The position numbers and the translations under genes are program-made. From contig CASEPW010000053.1 in assembly GCA_949289925.1 (NCBI GenBank), positions 1-8,475 of the forward strand: a stretch of DNA of 8,475 nt, read 5' to 3'. Source of the DNA: an uncultured Mycoplasmataceae bacterium. Its GTDB lineage: Bacteria > Bacillota_I > Bacilli_A > Mycoplasmatales > Mycoplasmoidaceae. Positions 1 to 6,818 of the stretch are shown here, one piece after another (within the stretch, counting starts at the first letter, position 1; the number at the start of each line of letters is the position of its first letter). A model generated the notes under the pieces. The model saw nothing but the letters and a program-made list of their open reading frames with translations. It did not search any database and had not been told where the DNA came from.

Positions 1-19
1 AGATTATAATTTTAATATC

Positions 20-58
20 AAGGATTAATAGTTTTTATACTTTTTAATGTTAATCCTT
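20..58. terminator. Inverted repeat downstream of the EAGR-like gene, possible weak terminator
   Basis: AAGGATTAA at 20-28 is perfectly complementary to TTAATCCTT at 50-58, with a 21-nt loop that allows one extra G-T and one A-T pair. It lies about 35 bp after the stop of the minus-strand gene. A second small hairpin (TAGTTT 64-69, AAACTA 75-80) lies nearer the stop and is followed on the minus strand by CTTTT. Neither has a strong U-tract, so a terminator role is only a suggestion from position. Confidence 0.25.
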
Positions 59-93
59 AAAAGTAGTTTCCCCAAAACTATCTACACCTCCAA

Positions 94-1743
94 TTATTTA
101 CTTTCTTCTCATTTTACTCAATTACCATTTGCATCACCATAATAGTATTGATTATTTTCATCAATATATCATCAAACTCCATTTTCATCTTGAAAAGGCT
201 CAGAATGATCATAATTATCCTCTAACGCTTTTGTTTCACCATCATTATTTTTGCTATTAATACCTGTTGCATGTGGATTAACAGTTGAAACTCATTCATT
301 GTTTTCATTGGTTGTATAATAATTGCCATTTTCATCAAAATAATATCATTTACCATCAAATTCATAAGCTTCATTTGGTTTTGGTAAAAAACTTTCTTGA
401 TTATTATTTTTATTATTTTCATTGTTATTATTAGAATCTTCTAATTTTATTTCTTCATTAACTAAATTATCTTTTTGCTTATTATATTCATCCTCAATTT
501 CTTTTATTGATGGATTTAATGTTTCAACTCATTCATTATTTTCATTAGTAGTAAAATATTTACCATTACCATCATGGTAATAATATTTATTATCATCACC
601 TAATCATGGTTCGTTTGCAGGGTGAGTTTCATTTATATTTAAAATTTTATTTTCTTTATCAATAATTAATTGTTTTAATTTTTCTTCATCTTGATCAATC
701 TTCTTTTCAATATTTTCTAAAGTTTTTGCATCTAATGTATTATCTTTAGAATTTAAATATTCATTATTACTTACTTTTTCTTGTCTAGCTTGTGCTTTAT
801 CTTTTTCAATTAATAATTCTGCAATTTTAGATTGTTTAATACTTTCTAATTTTTCTTTAATCTCATTTGTATTTTCAACTCATTCACCATTTTCATTTGA
901 TTCATAGAAATTACCTTGTCCATCATGGTAATATCATTGACCTGTTTCTTCATTTTGAAATGGTTCATTAGCTTGTCAAATTTCATCAAAATAACTTGAT
1001 TCAAGATTAATAATTTTATTTTTAATTTTTGTAACTTCATTATTTTTTTCTTTAAGTTCACGCAATGTTTTTTGTTGTTCTTTTGCTTTCTCTTCTAAAC
1101 CTAAATCTTTTGCAATTGTTTCTTTTTGAATTCTAGCAACTTCACGTAATCTTGCTTCTTTCAATAGTCTCTTTTCTTCTAATTCTTTTTGTCTTTCTAA
1201 AAAGTCTTTTTCAAGTTCATATCTAGTTTGTTCATCAATTAATTGTTGTTTATGAATCTTTTTAGCTAAATCTTTTTGTATTTTATAATCACGTTTAATT
1301 TGTTCATTATGTTTTCTGATTTTTTCATTTAATTCAATTCTTCTTTTATTTTCTTCTATAATTGCTTTATATTTTTCTTCTTTTTTTCTTTTTAATTCAC
1401 TATTTTTTTGTGCATCCTCTTCTCATTTTGATTCAAGTTTTTGTCTTTTTTCAAATCATTTTTCATCATAGTTTTTTAATACATTTATAAAATTGAAAAT
1501 TAAATCATTAGTTGCTGGAATAATATCACAACTTATACCTTCAACTCTTAACTTTTCAACAATATTTTTTGTTGTTGCCAATAATTTAACTATGTATCTA
1601 GAATTATCATAACCTTTTGAGATAGAAATTTCTAAATTATTTAAATATTTAAATTTAGAAAAATTCTTAGTCAACATTTCACTAATAACATTTTCGAAAT
1701 ATTTATTTGATGAAATATTCTCCCAATTAAATGAAATTTCCAT
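94..1743 (-). CDS. Coiled-coil protein with four EAGR-box-like repeats (candidate terminal-organelle / cytoskeletal protein)
   Basis: This is a 549-residue reading frame from ATG to TAA, uninterrupted once TGA is read as Trp (13 of its 14 Trp codons are TGA; only W7 is TGG). Residues 1-95 form a compact domain I do not recognise. Residues about 96-250 are extremely rich in K, E, R and Q and look like a long charged helix or coiled coil. Residues 259-549 hold four aromatic/Gly/Asn units near 259-290, 377-408, 457-487 and 514-544, with core pattern NEPF...GKWYYxDxNGxYY...NEW(V). Charged or Asn-rich linkers separate them. The units resemble EAGR boxes (enriched in aromatic and glycine residues) of mycoplasma terminal-organelle proteins such as the HMW1, P65 and TopJ families. 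No signal peptide, membrane segment or J-domain is visible, so a cytoplasmic structural role is inferred. The gene lies 36 bp after the helicase stop and has no Shine-Dalgarno sequence. OCRE-like aromatic repeats are an alternative reading. Confidence 0.8.
112..969 (-). repeat. Four diverged EAGR-box-like protein repeats
   Basis: Four units of about 31-32 residues lie at 874-969, 520-615, 283-375 and 112-204 (in protein order). Aligned cores are GQWYYHDGQGNFYESNENGEW, NKYYYHDGNGKYFTTNENNE followed by W, GKWYYFDENGNYYTTNENNE followed by W, and GVWWYIDENNQYYYGDANGN followed by W. Each begins with (N/S)E(P/A)(F/W/Y) and ends with WV. Units 2 and 3 are closest to each other, sharing YYTTNENNEWV-type ends. 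Unit starts are 118, 80 and 57 residues apart, so spacing shortens toward the C-terminus, and the last unit nearly ends the protein. The repeats are diverged at DNA level, so slippage is not the current driver. Confidence 0.75.
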
Positions 1744-1779
1744 AGTATTTATATTTTATAATAAATATAAATAATAAAA
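1744..1779 (-). promoter_or_regulatory. AT-rich gap with inverted repeat and -10-like sequences before the EAGR-like gene
   Basis: The 36-bp gap contains a 9-bp inverted repeat (TTTATATTT 1748-1756, AAATATAAA 1763-1771) around a 6-nt loop. Read on the minus strand it holds TATAAAAT and TATAAATACT close to the ATG, and no purine-rich Shine-Dalgarno sequence. This would fit an internal promoter giving a leaderless or near-leaderless mRNA, so the gene may not depend only on read-through from the helicase. In sequence this AT-rich, -10 matches are cheap. Confidence 0.25.
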
Positions 1780-3054
1780 TTACTTTTTTCTAGGCTTAAA
1801 TTGTCATGGTTCATATTTTTTATTTTTATTAAAAGGTTTTTTTGATTTATTATATTTTTTATTACCTTTAATGTTTTTATATCCATGATAGTTATCAATT
1901 TTTGTATCTATGTCTTTTGATAAATATTGTTCTAATCTAATAACATTTATTTTAGTTTTAATCATATTTTCAATTCTATTAATACGATATAGTTCTTTTG
2001 GTGTTACTAATGTATAGGCAGTACCCTTGTTCCCTTTTCTACCTGTTCTACCTATTCTATGTACAAAAGTTCCATCATCATCTGGCAAATTATAATTGAT
2101 AACAATTTCTAAATTATTTATATCAATCCCTCTTGCCGCAATATTTGTAGCAACTAAAATATCAATTTCATAGTTTTTGAATGATTTTAATGCTTTTGTT
2201 CTTGAAGATTGAGAACGATCTGAATGCAATGAATCAACACTGAATCCTAATTCTTTTAATAATTGATGAATATTTCTTGTTTCATTTTTTGTTCTGCAAA
2301 ATATAATCGCTTGTTTATTTTGTAAATTACGATTTAATATATCAACAAGAATAGAGTTACGTTTTTTATCATTTACAAGATAAACTTCTTGTTTAATTAT
2401 TTTATTAATGTTAATTTTAGTTAATGCATTAATTGTATGATAATCTTGATCAATAAAAATTTCACTAATTAATTTTCTTATTTCATTAGGCATTGTTGCT
2501 GAAAATAAAAAAATTTGTTTTCTTTGTGGTAAATGATTAATTATTTCAATTATATCTTTTGAGAATCCCATATCAAGCATTTGATCAGCTTCATCTAAGA
2601 CTAAATATTTAACAAATGATAAATCAAGAATTTTTTTCTTAAATGATAAATCCATTAATCTTCCAGTATTTGCAAAAATAATATCTACACCACGATTTAT
2701 TTGTGCAATTTGTTTATCATACCCTACACCACCATAAACACACACAGCACTAATATGTGTATCTTTTGCATAAGCTAAAAAATTTTCAAATATTTGATAT
2801 ATTAAATCTCTTGTTGGAGCTAAAACTAATGCAATAGGTCTTTTATTCTTTTTCTTTTCTTCTATTATTTTATTTAATATTGGTAATAAAAATGCAGCAG
2901 TTTTCCCTGTTCCAGTTTGTGCTAGACCTATTATATTTTTACCTTCAAGTGCAATTGGAATTGCTTCTTCTTGAATTTTTGTCATTTCATCATAATTTAT
3001 TTTTTTTAAATTATTTTTAATAATATTATTTAATTTACTATCTTGAAATTTCAT
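1780..3054 (-). CDS. DEAD-box ATP-dependent RNA helicase
   Basis: This 424-residue protein uses ATP to unwind RNA duplexes, likely in ribosome assembly, mRNA turnover or cold adaptation in the cytoplasm. Motifs appear in order: Q motif around Q28, motif I AQTGTGKT 45-52, Ia APTRDL 79-84, GG 108-109, Ib NTGR 129-132, II DEAD 154-157, III SAT 185-187, IV around IIFCRTK 250-256, V ATNIAARGID 302-311, and VI HRIGRTGR 332-339. A Lys-rich tail from about 390 probably binds RNA. Two motif positions are unusual: Ib is NTGR rather than TPGR, and V has N where D is common. The end is reached through a TGA Trp codon (W417), followed by QFKPRKK and TAA. The start ATG overlaps the upstream YtpR stop as TAATG and follows AAAGGA with 5-nt spacing, so translation is probably coupled. 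The family is certain; the subfamily (CshA/CshB/DeaD-like) is not. Confidence 0.96.
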
Positions 3055-3650
3055 TATTTTCCTTTATTAGAATATGCATCATAAAATATTCAACCAACTT
3101 CATATTCATCACTTAATTCTATAATCCCTTCATCATTAAATTTTTCATTATTTATTCCTAATTCTTTTTTTGAACATAACATTCCATAAGAGTCATACCC
3201 TCTTAGACTGCCTTTTTTAATATAATTTCCATCATTCATTACAACACCTATTGTTGCAACTACAACCTTTAAACCTTTCTTAACATTTTTAGCACCACAC
3301 ACAATTTGTAATTGTTCTTTTCCGATATCTACTTTTGTTAGTGATAGATGAGTGCCTTCTATTTTTTCACATTCAACTACATTACCAACAACAAAATGAC
3401 TTTGTTCATTTTGAATATTAACTGATAAACTTTTATTTAAAAAATTTATGATGTCATCATTTAATAATATTCTTCCTGGATTAAGATTTAATTGATTATT
3501 AAAATCATTGATATTAAAGCCAACTACATTATCATTTTGATAATAAATGATATTATTTTTTACATTTCTAAATGTTACATCATCACCTAAGGTTAAACTT
3601 GTACCCATTAAAATTTTTTTATTTTTAATTTCTAAAAAAAATATATTCAT
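3054..3650 (-). CDS. ytpR: YtpR-type stand-alone tRNA-binding-domain protein
   Basis: This 198-residue protein starts at ATG and reads through a TGA Trp codon (W187) to TAA. Residues about 85-170 match the EMAP/PheT-B1-like tRNA-binding OB fold seen in YtpR: HFVVGNVVECEKIEGTHLS, the LQIVCGAKNV segment, then VVVATIGVVM, a basic loop, and RGYDSYGMLCSKKELG. The first 80 residues are the less conserved N-terminal part typical of YtpR. In PheT this domain belongs to a much larger protein; here it stands alone, as expected for YtpR. The family is thought to bind tRNA or related RNA, but its cellular role is poorly defined. It is the first gene of the minus-strand unit, with the helicase coupled directly behind. 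No Shine-Dalgarno sequence precedes the ATG; an extended -10 element lies 18 nt upstream. From memory, M. genitalium also has a YtpR-like gene beside a degV gene (MG449/MG450), consistent with old synteny. Confidence 0.9.
3060..3065 (-). promoter_or_regulatory. Shine-Dalgarno sequence for the helicase
   Basis: AAAGGA on the minus strand lies 5 nt before the helicase ATG, inside the last codons of the YtpR gene. It supports the chosen start and coupled translation across the TAATG junction. Confidence 0.6.
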
Positions 3651-3668
3651 AATTGATAAAACAAAATT

Positions 3669-3677
3669 ATTATATCA
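3669..3677 (-). promoter_or_regulatory. Extended -10 promoter element for the ytpR-helicase unit
   Basis: The minus strand reads TGATATAAT, a perfect -10 hexamer with the TGn extension. It ends 18 nt before the ytpR ATG, predicting a leader of roughly 11-12 nt. No convincing -35 box is visible, as is common in mycoplasmas. Confidence 0.55.
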
Positions 3678-3701
3678 TATATGACTAATCTTAATTTTTT
3701 T

Positions 3702-3728
3702 TATAAAGTATAAAAAAAAATATAAAAT
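3702..3728 (+). promoter_or_regulatory. Promoter region of the degV gene
   Basis: Two -10-like elements occur: TATAAA at 3709-3714, inside the 12-mer TATAAAGTATAA (3702-3713), and TATAAAAT at 3721-3728, only 6 nt before the ATG at 3735. Use of the second would give a leaderless mRNA. There is no Shine-Dalgarno sequence in either possible leader. Confidence 0.4.
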
Positions 3729-3734
3729 ATACTT

Positions 3735-4613
3735 ATGAAAAAGATAGGTTTTTTAATTGATACTTCGGCGTCGGTAGAATTTATTGAACAAGATAATGTA
3801 AAAGTTTTGCCAGTTAAAATTGTAGTTAATGATGGAAAAAAAGAAGTTGAGTATGATGACTACACAGAATTTACAAGAAAAGATGTAGTTCAAAATATTA
3901 AAAAAGGATATGACATCAAAACATCGCAAACTCCATATGGTTTAATTGAAAAAAACATAACTGATCTTTTAAAAAAATACGATAGAGTTTATTGTTTAAC
4001 AATTTCAAAAACTTTATCTGGTTTATATAATTCTTATTGTCAAATAAAAAAAGATTTAGATAAAACTATTGAAAAAGATAGAGTTATTGTTGTAGATACA
4101 AATGCATTAGGAATGGATCAAAATTATTTAATTGAAGAGATATCAAAATGAGAGGAAGAACAAATTCCTATTGATAAGATATTAGTTAATATAAAAAATT
4201 TCACTAAAAAAAGATGTGGAGGGGTAATTATAAGAAATCTTGAAAGATTAATTAAAGGTGGAAGATTGACAGGAGTTAAAGCAATAATAGCTAAAGCATT
4301 AAATTTAAATTTAGTTATTGAATGATACTCAGGTGCTTTGACGTATTTCGATAAGTCATTAAAAACAAGTGATGCTATTACAAAAAACATTAATAATATT
4401 CAACAAAAAGTTAATTTTAAAGAAAATGGTATTAAAAAATTAGTATTTTATACTGATTTACCTGATAATGAAGAAAGAAAGAAGTTAGTTGCTGAGACTC
4501 TAGAAAAATTAAATCTTCCAAATAATTTTAATTATGTATTATTTGAAATTCCTGGTGTTGTTGTTATTTATTTAGGAAATAATTATTTTGGTTTCTATGT
4601 TGAAACATTTTAA
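3735..4613 (+). CDS. DegV-family fatty-acid-binding protein (FakB-like)
   Basis: This 292-residue protein reads through two TGA Trp codons (W139, W197). DegV/FakB proteins bind a fatty acid and, with the kinase FakA, present it for phosphorylation and membrane lipid synthesis; this is family knowledge. Visible family motifs are the N-terminal strand GFLIDTSAS (5-13), TSQTP (63-67, the usual TSQP motif), LSGLYNS (94-100, the LSGTY-like lipid-contact loop), VIVVDTNALG (117-126), and LERLIKGGRLTGVKA (169-183), followed by the usual hydrophobic C-terminal domain. The second residue after the SG of the contact loop is L rather than the common T. The length is normal for the family. It is divergent from ytpR and convergent with the membrane-protein gene, with overlapping stop codons. 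No fakA-like kinase is in this window, so the lipid role cannot be confirmed from context. Confidence 0.93.
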
Positions 4614-5449
4614 TTTTTAATTTCATCGATAATTCTATTAATTAAATTAAAATCATTAATAAATTTTTGTTCATTAAATTTTTGTTCTAAATTTATGTAT
4701 AAAAAATTATCATTTTCAATAAAATATATATTCATCATACTTCCATCAACATAAATATCAAAATTAATATTATTTTTTTCAAGAACCTCAATAACTTCAA
4801 TTATTTGGTTATCAATTTTTATATCTTTATTATTAACAAAAAAAGAGTAATTATCATTTTTTATACTACAAAAATTCTCATGAGAATTTTTGGAAATAAT
4901 ATATTTATTATTGTTTTTATTTAATTCTTTTTGTAAATAAATTTGTGTAATATATTTACCATTTAATAAAATTTTTTTACTATCATCAAAACAATTAATA
5001 TATGTTGCCCTTAGTTGTAAATTATTTACATTATAAGTTTTTGTATTTCATTTTATTTCCCTAGTATTTGGTATTTCATGGTGGTAGATTGATAAAAAAT
5101 CTCTATTATACATTTCAGTTTCAGTTAAATTAGATCCTATGATATTTTTTAGGTTAAAAAAATCTTTTACTTTATATCTAAATTTTTTTTCAAAATAATT
5201 CATTATTAGAATAATTATCATAACAAAAAAACTAATTGCACATAAAACAGCACCTACAATTGTTAGTTGTTTAGAATTTGATATAGATAAAAAAATGACT
5301 GAAGTAATTAATAAAGTAAAAAGCAATAAAAACGGAATTGCATAATAAATAATTTTTATTTTTTTATTAAGAATAAATTTAAAAGAAAAACTTTGATTTG
5401 ATTTTAGACTATTTAAAAAAATATCATTTTTCATAATCTTATTATACAT
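4610..5449 (-). CDS. Unknown protein with two membrane segments, possibly DUF3137-like
   Basis: This 279-residue protein reads through one TGA Trp codon (W134) to TAA. Residues about 31-55 and 62-84 are strongly hydrophobic and form a probable membrane hairpin near the N-terminus. The remaining ~195 residues are soluble, with alternating strands and a region around LLNGKYI. This architecture (N-terminal hairpin, then an alpha/beta domain ending in a helix) recalls the DUF3137 membrane proteins of bacteria and mycoplasmas, but I see no diagnostic motif and hold that loosely. No signal peptide or lipobox Cys is seen. A second possible start is M6. The first ATG is preceded on the minus strand by TATACT at 7-nt spacing and no Shine-Dalgarno sequence, fitting a leaderless mRNA. 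It is divergent from rnhC (21-bp gap), and its stop overlaps that of degV. Confidence 0.8.
4869..4892. repeat. 24-bp perfect palindrome inside the membrane-protein gene
   Basis: The left arm CAAAAATTCTCA (4869-4880) is the exact reverse complement of the right arm TGAGAATTTTTG (4881-4892). The arrangement (A-tract, short GC-containing stem ATTCTC/GAGAAT, T-tract) is that of a bidirectional intrinsic terminator. It lies inside the coding region of the minus-strand gene (roughly residues 187-194) and about 256 bp past the degV stop on the plus strand. It could end degV transcripts running antisense, act as a protein-binding site, or be chance. Confidence 0.6.
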
Positions 5450-5456
5450 TATATAA

Positions 5457-5464
5457 AGTATAAT
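5457..5464. promoter_or_regulatory. Overlapping divergent -10 elements for rnhC and the membrane-protein gene
   Basis: The 21-bp gap between two divergent ATGs (5450-5470) contains TATAAT on the plus strand (5459-5464, 6 nt before the rnhC ATG) and TATACT on the minus strand (5462-5457, 7 nt before the other ATG), sharing four bases. Both would give transcripts starting at or next to the ATG. No Shine-Dalgarno sequence is present on either side. Confidence 0.5.
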
Positions 5465-5470
5465 AAATAC

Positions 5471-6406
5471 ATGAATATTATATCTTTAGAAATCAATGAT
5501 TTTGAATTGAATTTAATAAAAAAATTCTTAAATAATTATAGTGTTGATAAGATTCAAAATTCCTTATTTGTTTTTAAATATAAAGATACATCTATAATTG
5601 TCTATGAATCAATGAAAATAGTAATACAAGGAAAAAATGCTTTTGAGATTTATCATGAGTTAGTAGAAAATAAAATTATTGATGAGCAAGATTTAGTATT
5701 AGAAGATAATTCAAATAATATTTTTGATCAAAAATCAAATGATTCAATTGGCTGTGATGAAGTAGGTGTTGGTGACTTTTTTGGGGGTCTTGTTGCTGCA
5801 GCATGCTTGGTTAAAAAAGAAGATATTGAATATTTAGAAAGTATCGGAGTTAAAGATTCTAAAAAGTTATCAGATAAAAAAATGAAGGAATTATTTCCAA
5901 TAATTATTAAAAAAGTTAGATATAGTGCCAAATATTTAACACCATATAATTACAATAAAAAATATGATTTATATAATAACTCGCATGTTATAAAAACTTT
6001 ATTACATAATGATGCACTTGTTGAACTAACAAAAAATTTTGTAAAAGATGAAAATAAGCCAACAATTATTATGGATGAATATTGTACAGAAAAAAATTAT
6101 CAAAAATATTTACAAAAAATTAATCCAAGCAATGTTGTTAATATTGATATTTTTAAAATAAAAGCAGAATCTAGTTATATTGCTGTAGCGTGTGCATCGA
6201 TTATTGCACGGATATATTTTTTAAATCAAATTGATATGCTTAATAAAAATATAGAAGAATATAATGTAAAAATTCATTTGGGAAATAATGAGGAGGTTTT
6301 TCAAATTGCTAAAACTCTATATGAAAAAGATAAAAAAATATTAGATGGTTTAGTAAAAAAACATTTTATTACATATAATAAAGTAATAGGAGAATTCAAT
6401 GAGTAA
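5471..6406 (+). CDS. rnhC: Ribonuclease HIII
   Basis: This 311-residue enzyme cleaves the RNA strand of RNA:DNA hybrids (R-loops, replication primers). The catalytic domain begins around residue 92 with GCDEVGVGDFFGG, giving the metal-binding D96 and E97. DSKKLSD (129-135), IIMDEY with D202, and KAESSYIAVACASIIAR (231-247) with E233 complete the acidic active-site set expected of the family, and HF near 298-299 matches the C-terminal AKxHF-like element. The ~90-residue N-terminal extension before the DEVG motif corresponds to the TBP-like substrate-binding domain that separates RNase HIII from RNase HII, which lacks it. It contains no Trp. It is the first gene of a plus-strand unit, its end overlapping the next gene by 8 bp. 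The start is the first ATG after a TATAAT at 6-nt spacing, with no Shine-Dalgarno sequence. Confidence 0.93.
   Translation: MNIISLEINDFELNLIKKFLNNYSVDKIQNSLFVFKYKDTSIIVYESMKIVIQGKNAFEIYHELVENKIIDEQDLVLEDNSNNIFDQKSNDSIGCDEVGVGDFFGGLVAAACLVKKEDIEYLESIGVKDSKKLSDKKMKELFPIIIKKVRYSAKYLTPYNYNKKYDLYNNSHVIKTLLHNDALVELTKNFVKDENKPTIIMDEYCTEKNYQKYLQKINPSNVVNIDIFKIKAESSYIAVACASIIARIYFLNQIDMLNKNIEEYNVKIHLGNNEEVFQIAKTLYEKDKKILDGLVKKHFITYNKVIGEFNE
6388..6393 (+). promoter_or_regulatory. Shine-Dalgarno sequence for the 139-residue gene
   Basis: AGGAGA lies 5 nt before the ATG at 6399, inside the end of rnhC. It is the strongest ribosome binding site in the window and fixes the start of the downstream gene. 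Confidence 0.8.
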
Positions 6407-6818
6407 TAAAAAAATAGAAGAAATTTTTAAATCTATTGGTGAATTATCAACTGAAGATAAATTAAATGCTATTAAAAAAGAAGAATACTTTAGAAATTTA
6501 TATAATGAATTTTTTCATTTTGATACAACTAGAGAATTTAGTGTTTTAGCAAGAATGTTAATTGATGGATATGATTTAATGAATTCTGCATATGAAAACA
6601 AACCAGAAATTAAAAAAGATATAAATTACATCATAAAATTTGCTTTTAGAGATTTTTATTTATTATTATTCATAGGAATGAATCAATTTTTTAATTTAAA
6701 TGAATTTTTAAAAAAATTACATAAAAAAGTTTATTTTTCAAATTCATATGTTACAGAAGAAGATTTTGATGAACTAGTACAATTTTGTAGAAACTATTTA
6801 GCAAATGAACAAAAATAA
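6399..6818 (+). CDS. Unknown 139-residue helical protein
   Basis: I do not recognise this protein. It starts at an ATG that overlaps the rnhC stop (ATGAGTAA, 8-bp overlap) and is preceded by a strong AGGAGA. The sequence is acidic and amphipathic, rich in F, L, N, E and K, and looks almost wholly alpha-helical. A hydrophobic stretch near residues 81-98 (FAFRDFYLLLFIGMNQFF) is interrupted by R and D and is more likely a buried helix than a membrane segment. There are no Cys-pair, nucleotide-binding or catalytic motifs, no signal peptide and no Trp. Tight packing between rnhC and the large downstream gene suggests one mRNA and perhaps a shared complex, but no function can be assigned. Confidence 0.8.
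   Translation: MSNKKIEEIFKSIGELSTEDKLNAIKKEEYFRNLYNEFFHFDTTREFSVLARMLIDGYDLMNSAYENKPEIKKDINYIIKFAFRDFYLLLFIGMNQFFNLNEFLKKLHKKVYFSNSYVTEEDFDELVQFCRNYLANEQK

Noticed and set aside
222..422. 66-residue minus-strand reading frame
   Set aside because: It is an out-of-frame shadow of the EAGR-like gene, with low-complexity K/I/M/N content.
846..1061. 71-residue minus-strand reading frame
   Set aside because: It overlaps the EAGR-like gene in another frame and has only low-complexity content.
976..1164. Separate short gene with a TTG start
   Set aside because: It is in frame with the EAGR-like gene and is simply the stretch between two TGA Trp codons.
94..1743. TopJ-type DnaJ protein, because EAGR boxes occur in TopJ
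   Set aside because: No HPD motif or J-domain helices are present in residues 1-95.
3054..3650. Fragment of PheT (phenylalanyl-tRNA synthetase beta)
   Set aside because: The N-terminal part and the total length fit stand-alone YtpR, and no B3/B4 or catalytic-like domains follow.
4124..4390. Antisense reading frame across degV
   Set aside because: It lies opposite a well-supported DegV domain and has no start signal or recognisable motif.
3735..4613. degV as a broken pseudogene (in-frame TGA at residues 139 and 197)
   Set aside because: The frame continues through conserved DegV motifs on both sides, and TGA is Trp in five other genes here.
5728..5931. Antisense reading frame across rnhC
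   Set aside because: It lies opposite the conserved RNase HIII catalytic region.
5471..6406. RNase HII (rnhB) instead of HIII
   Set aside because: The ~90-residue N-terminal extension and the KAES motif fit RNase HIII.
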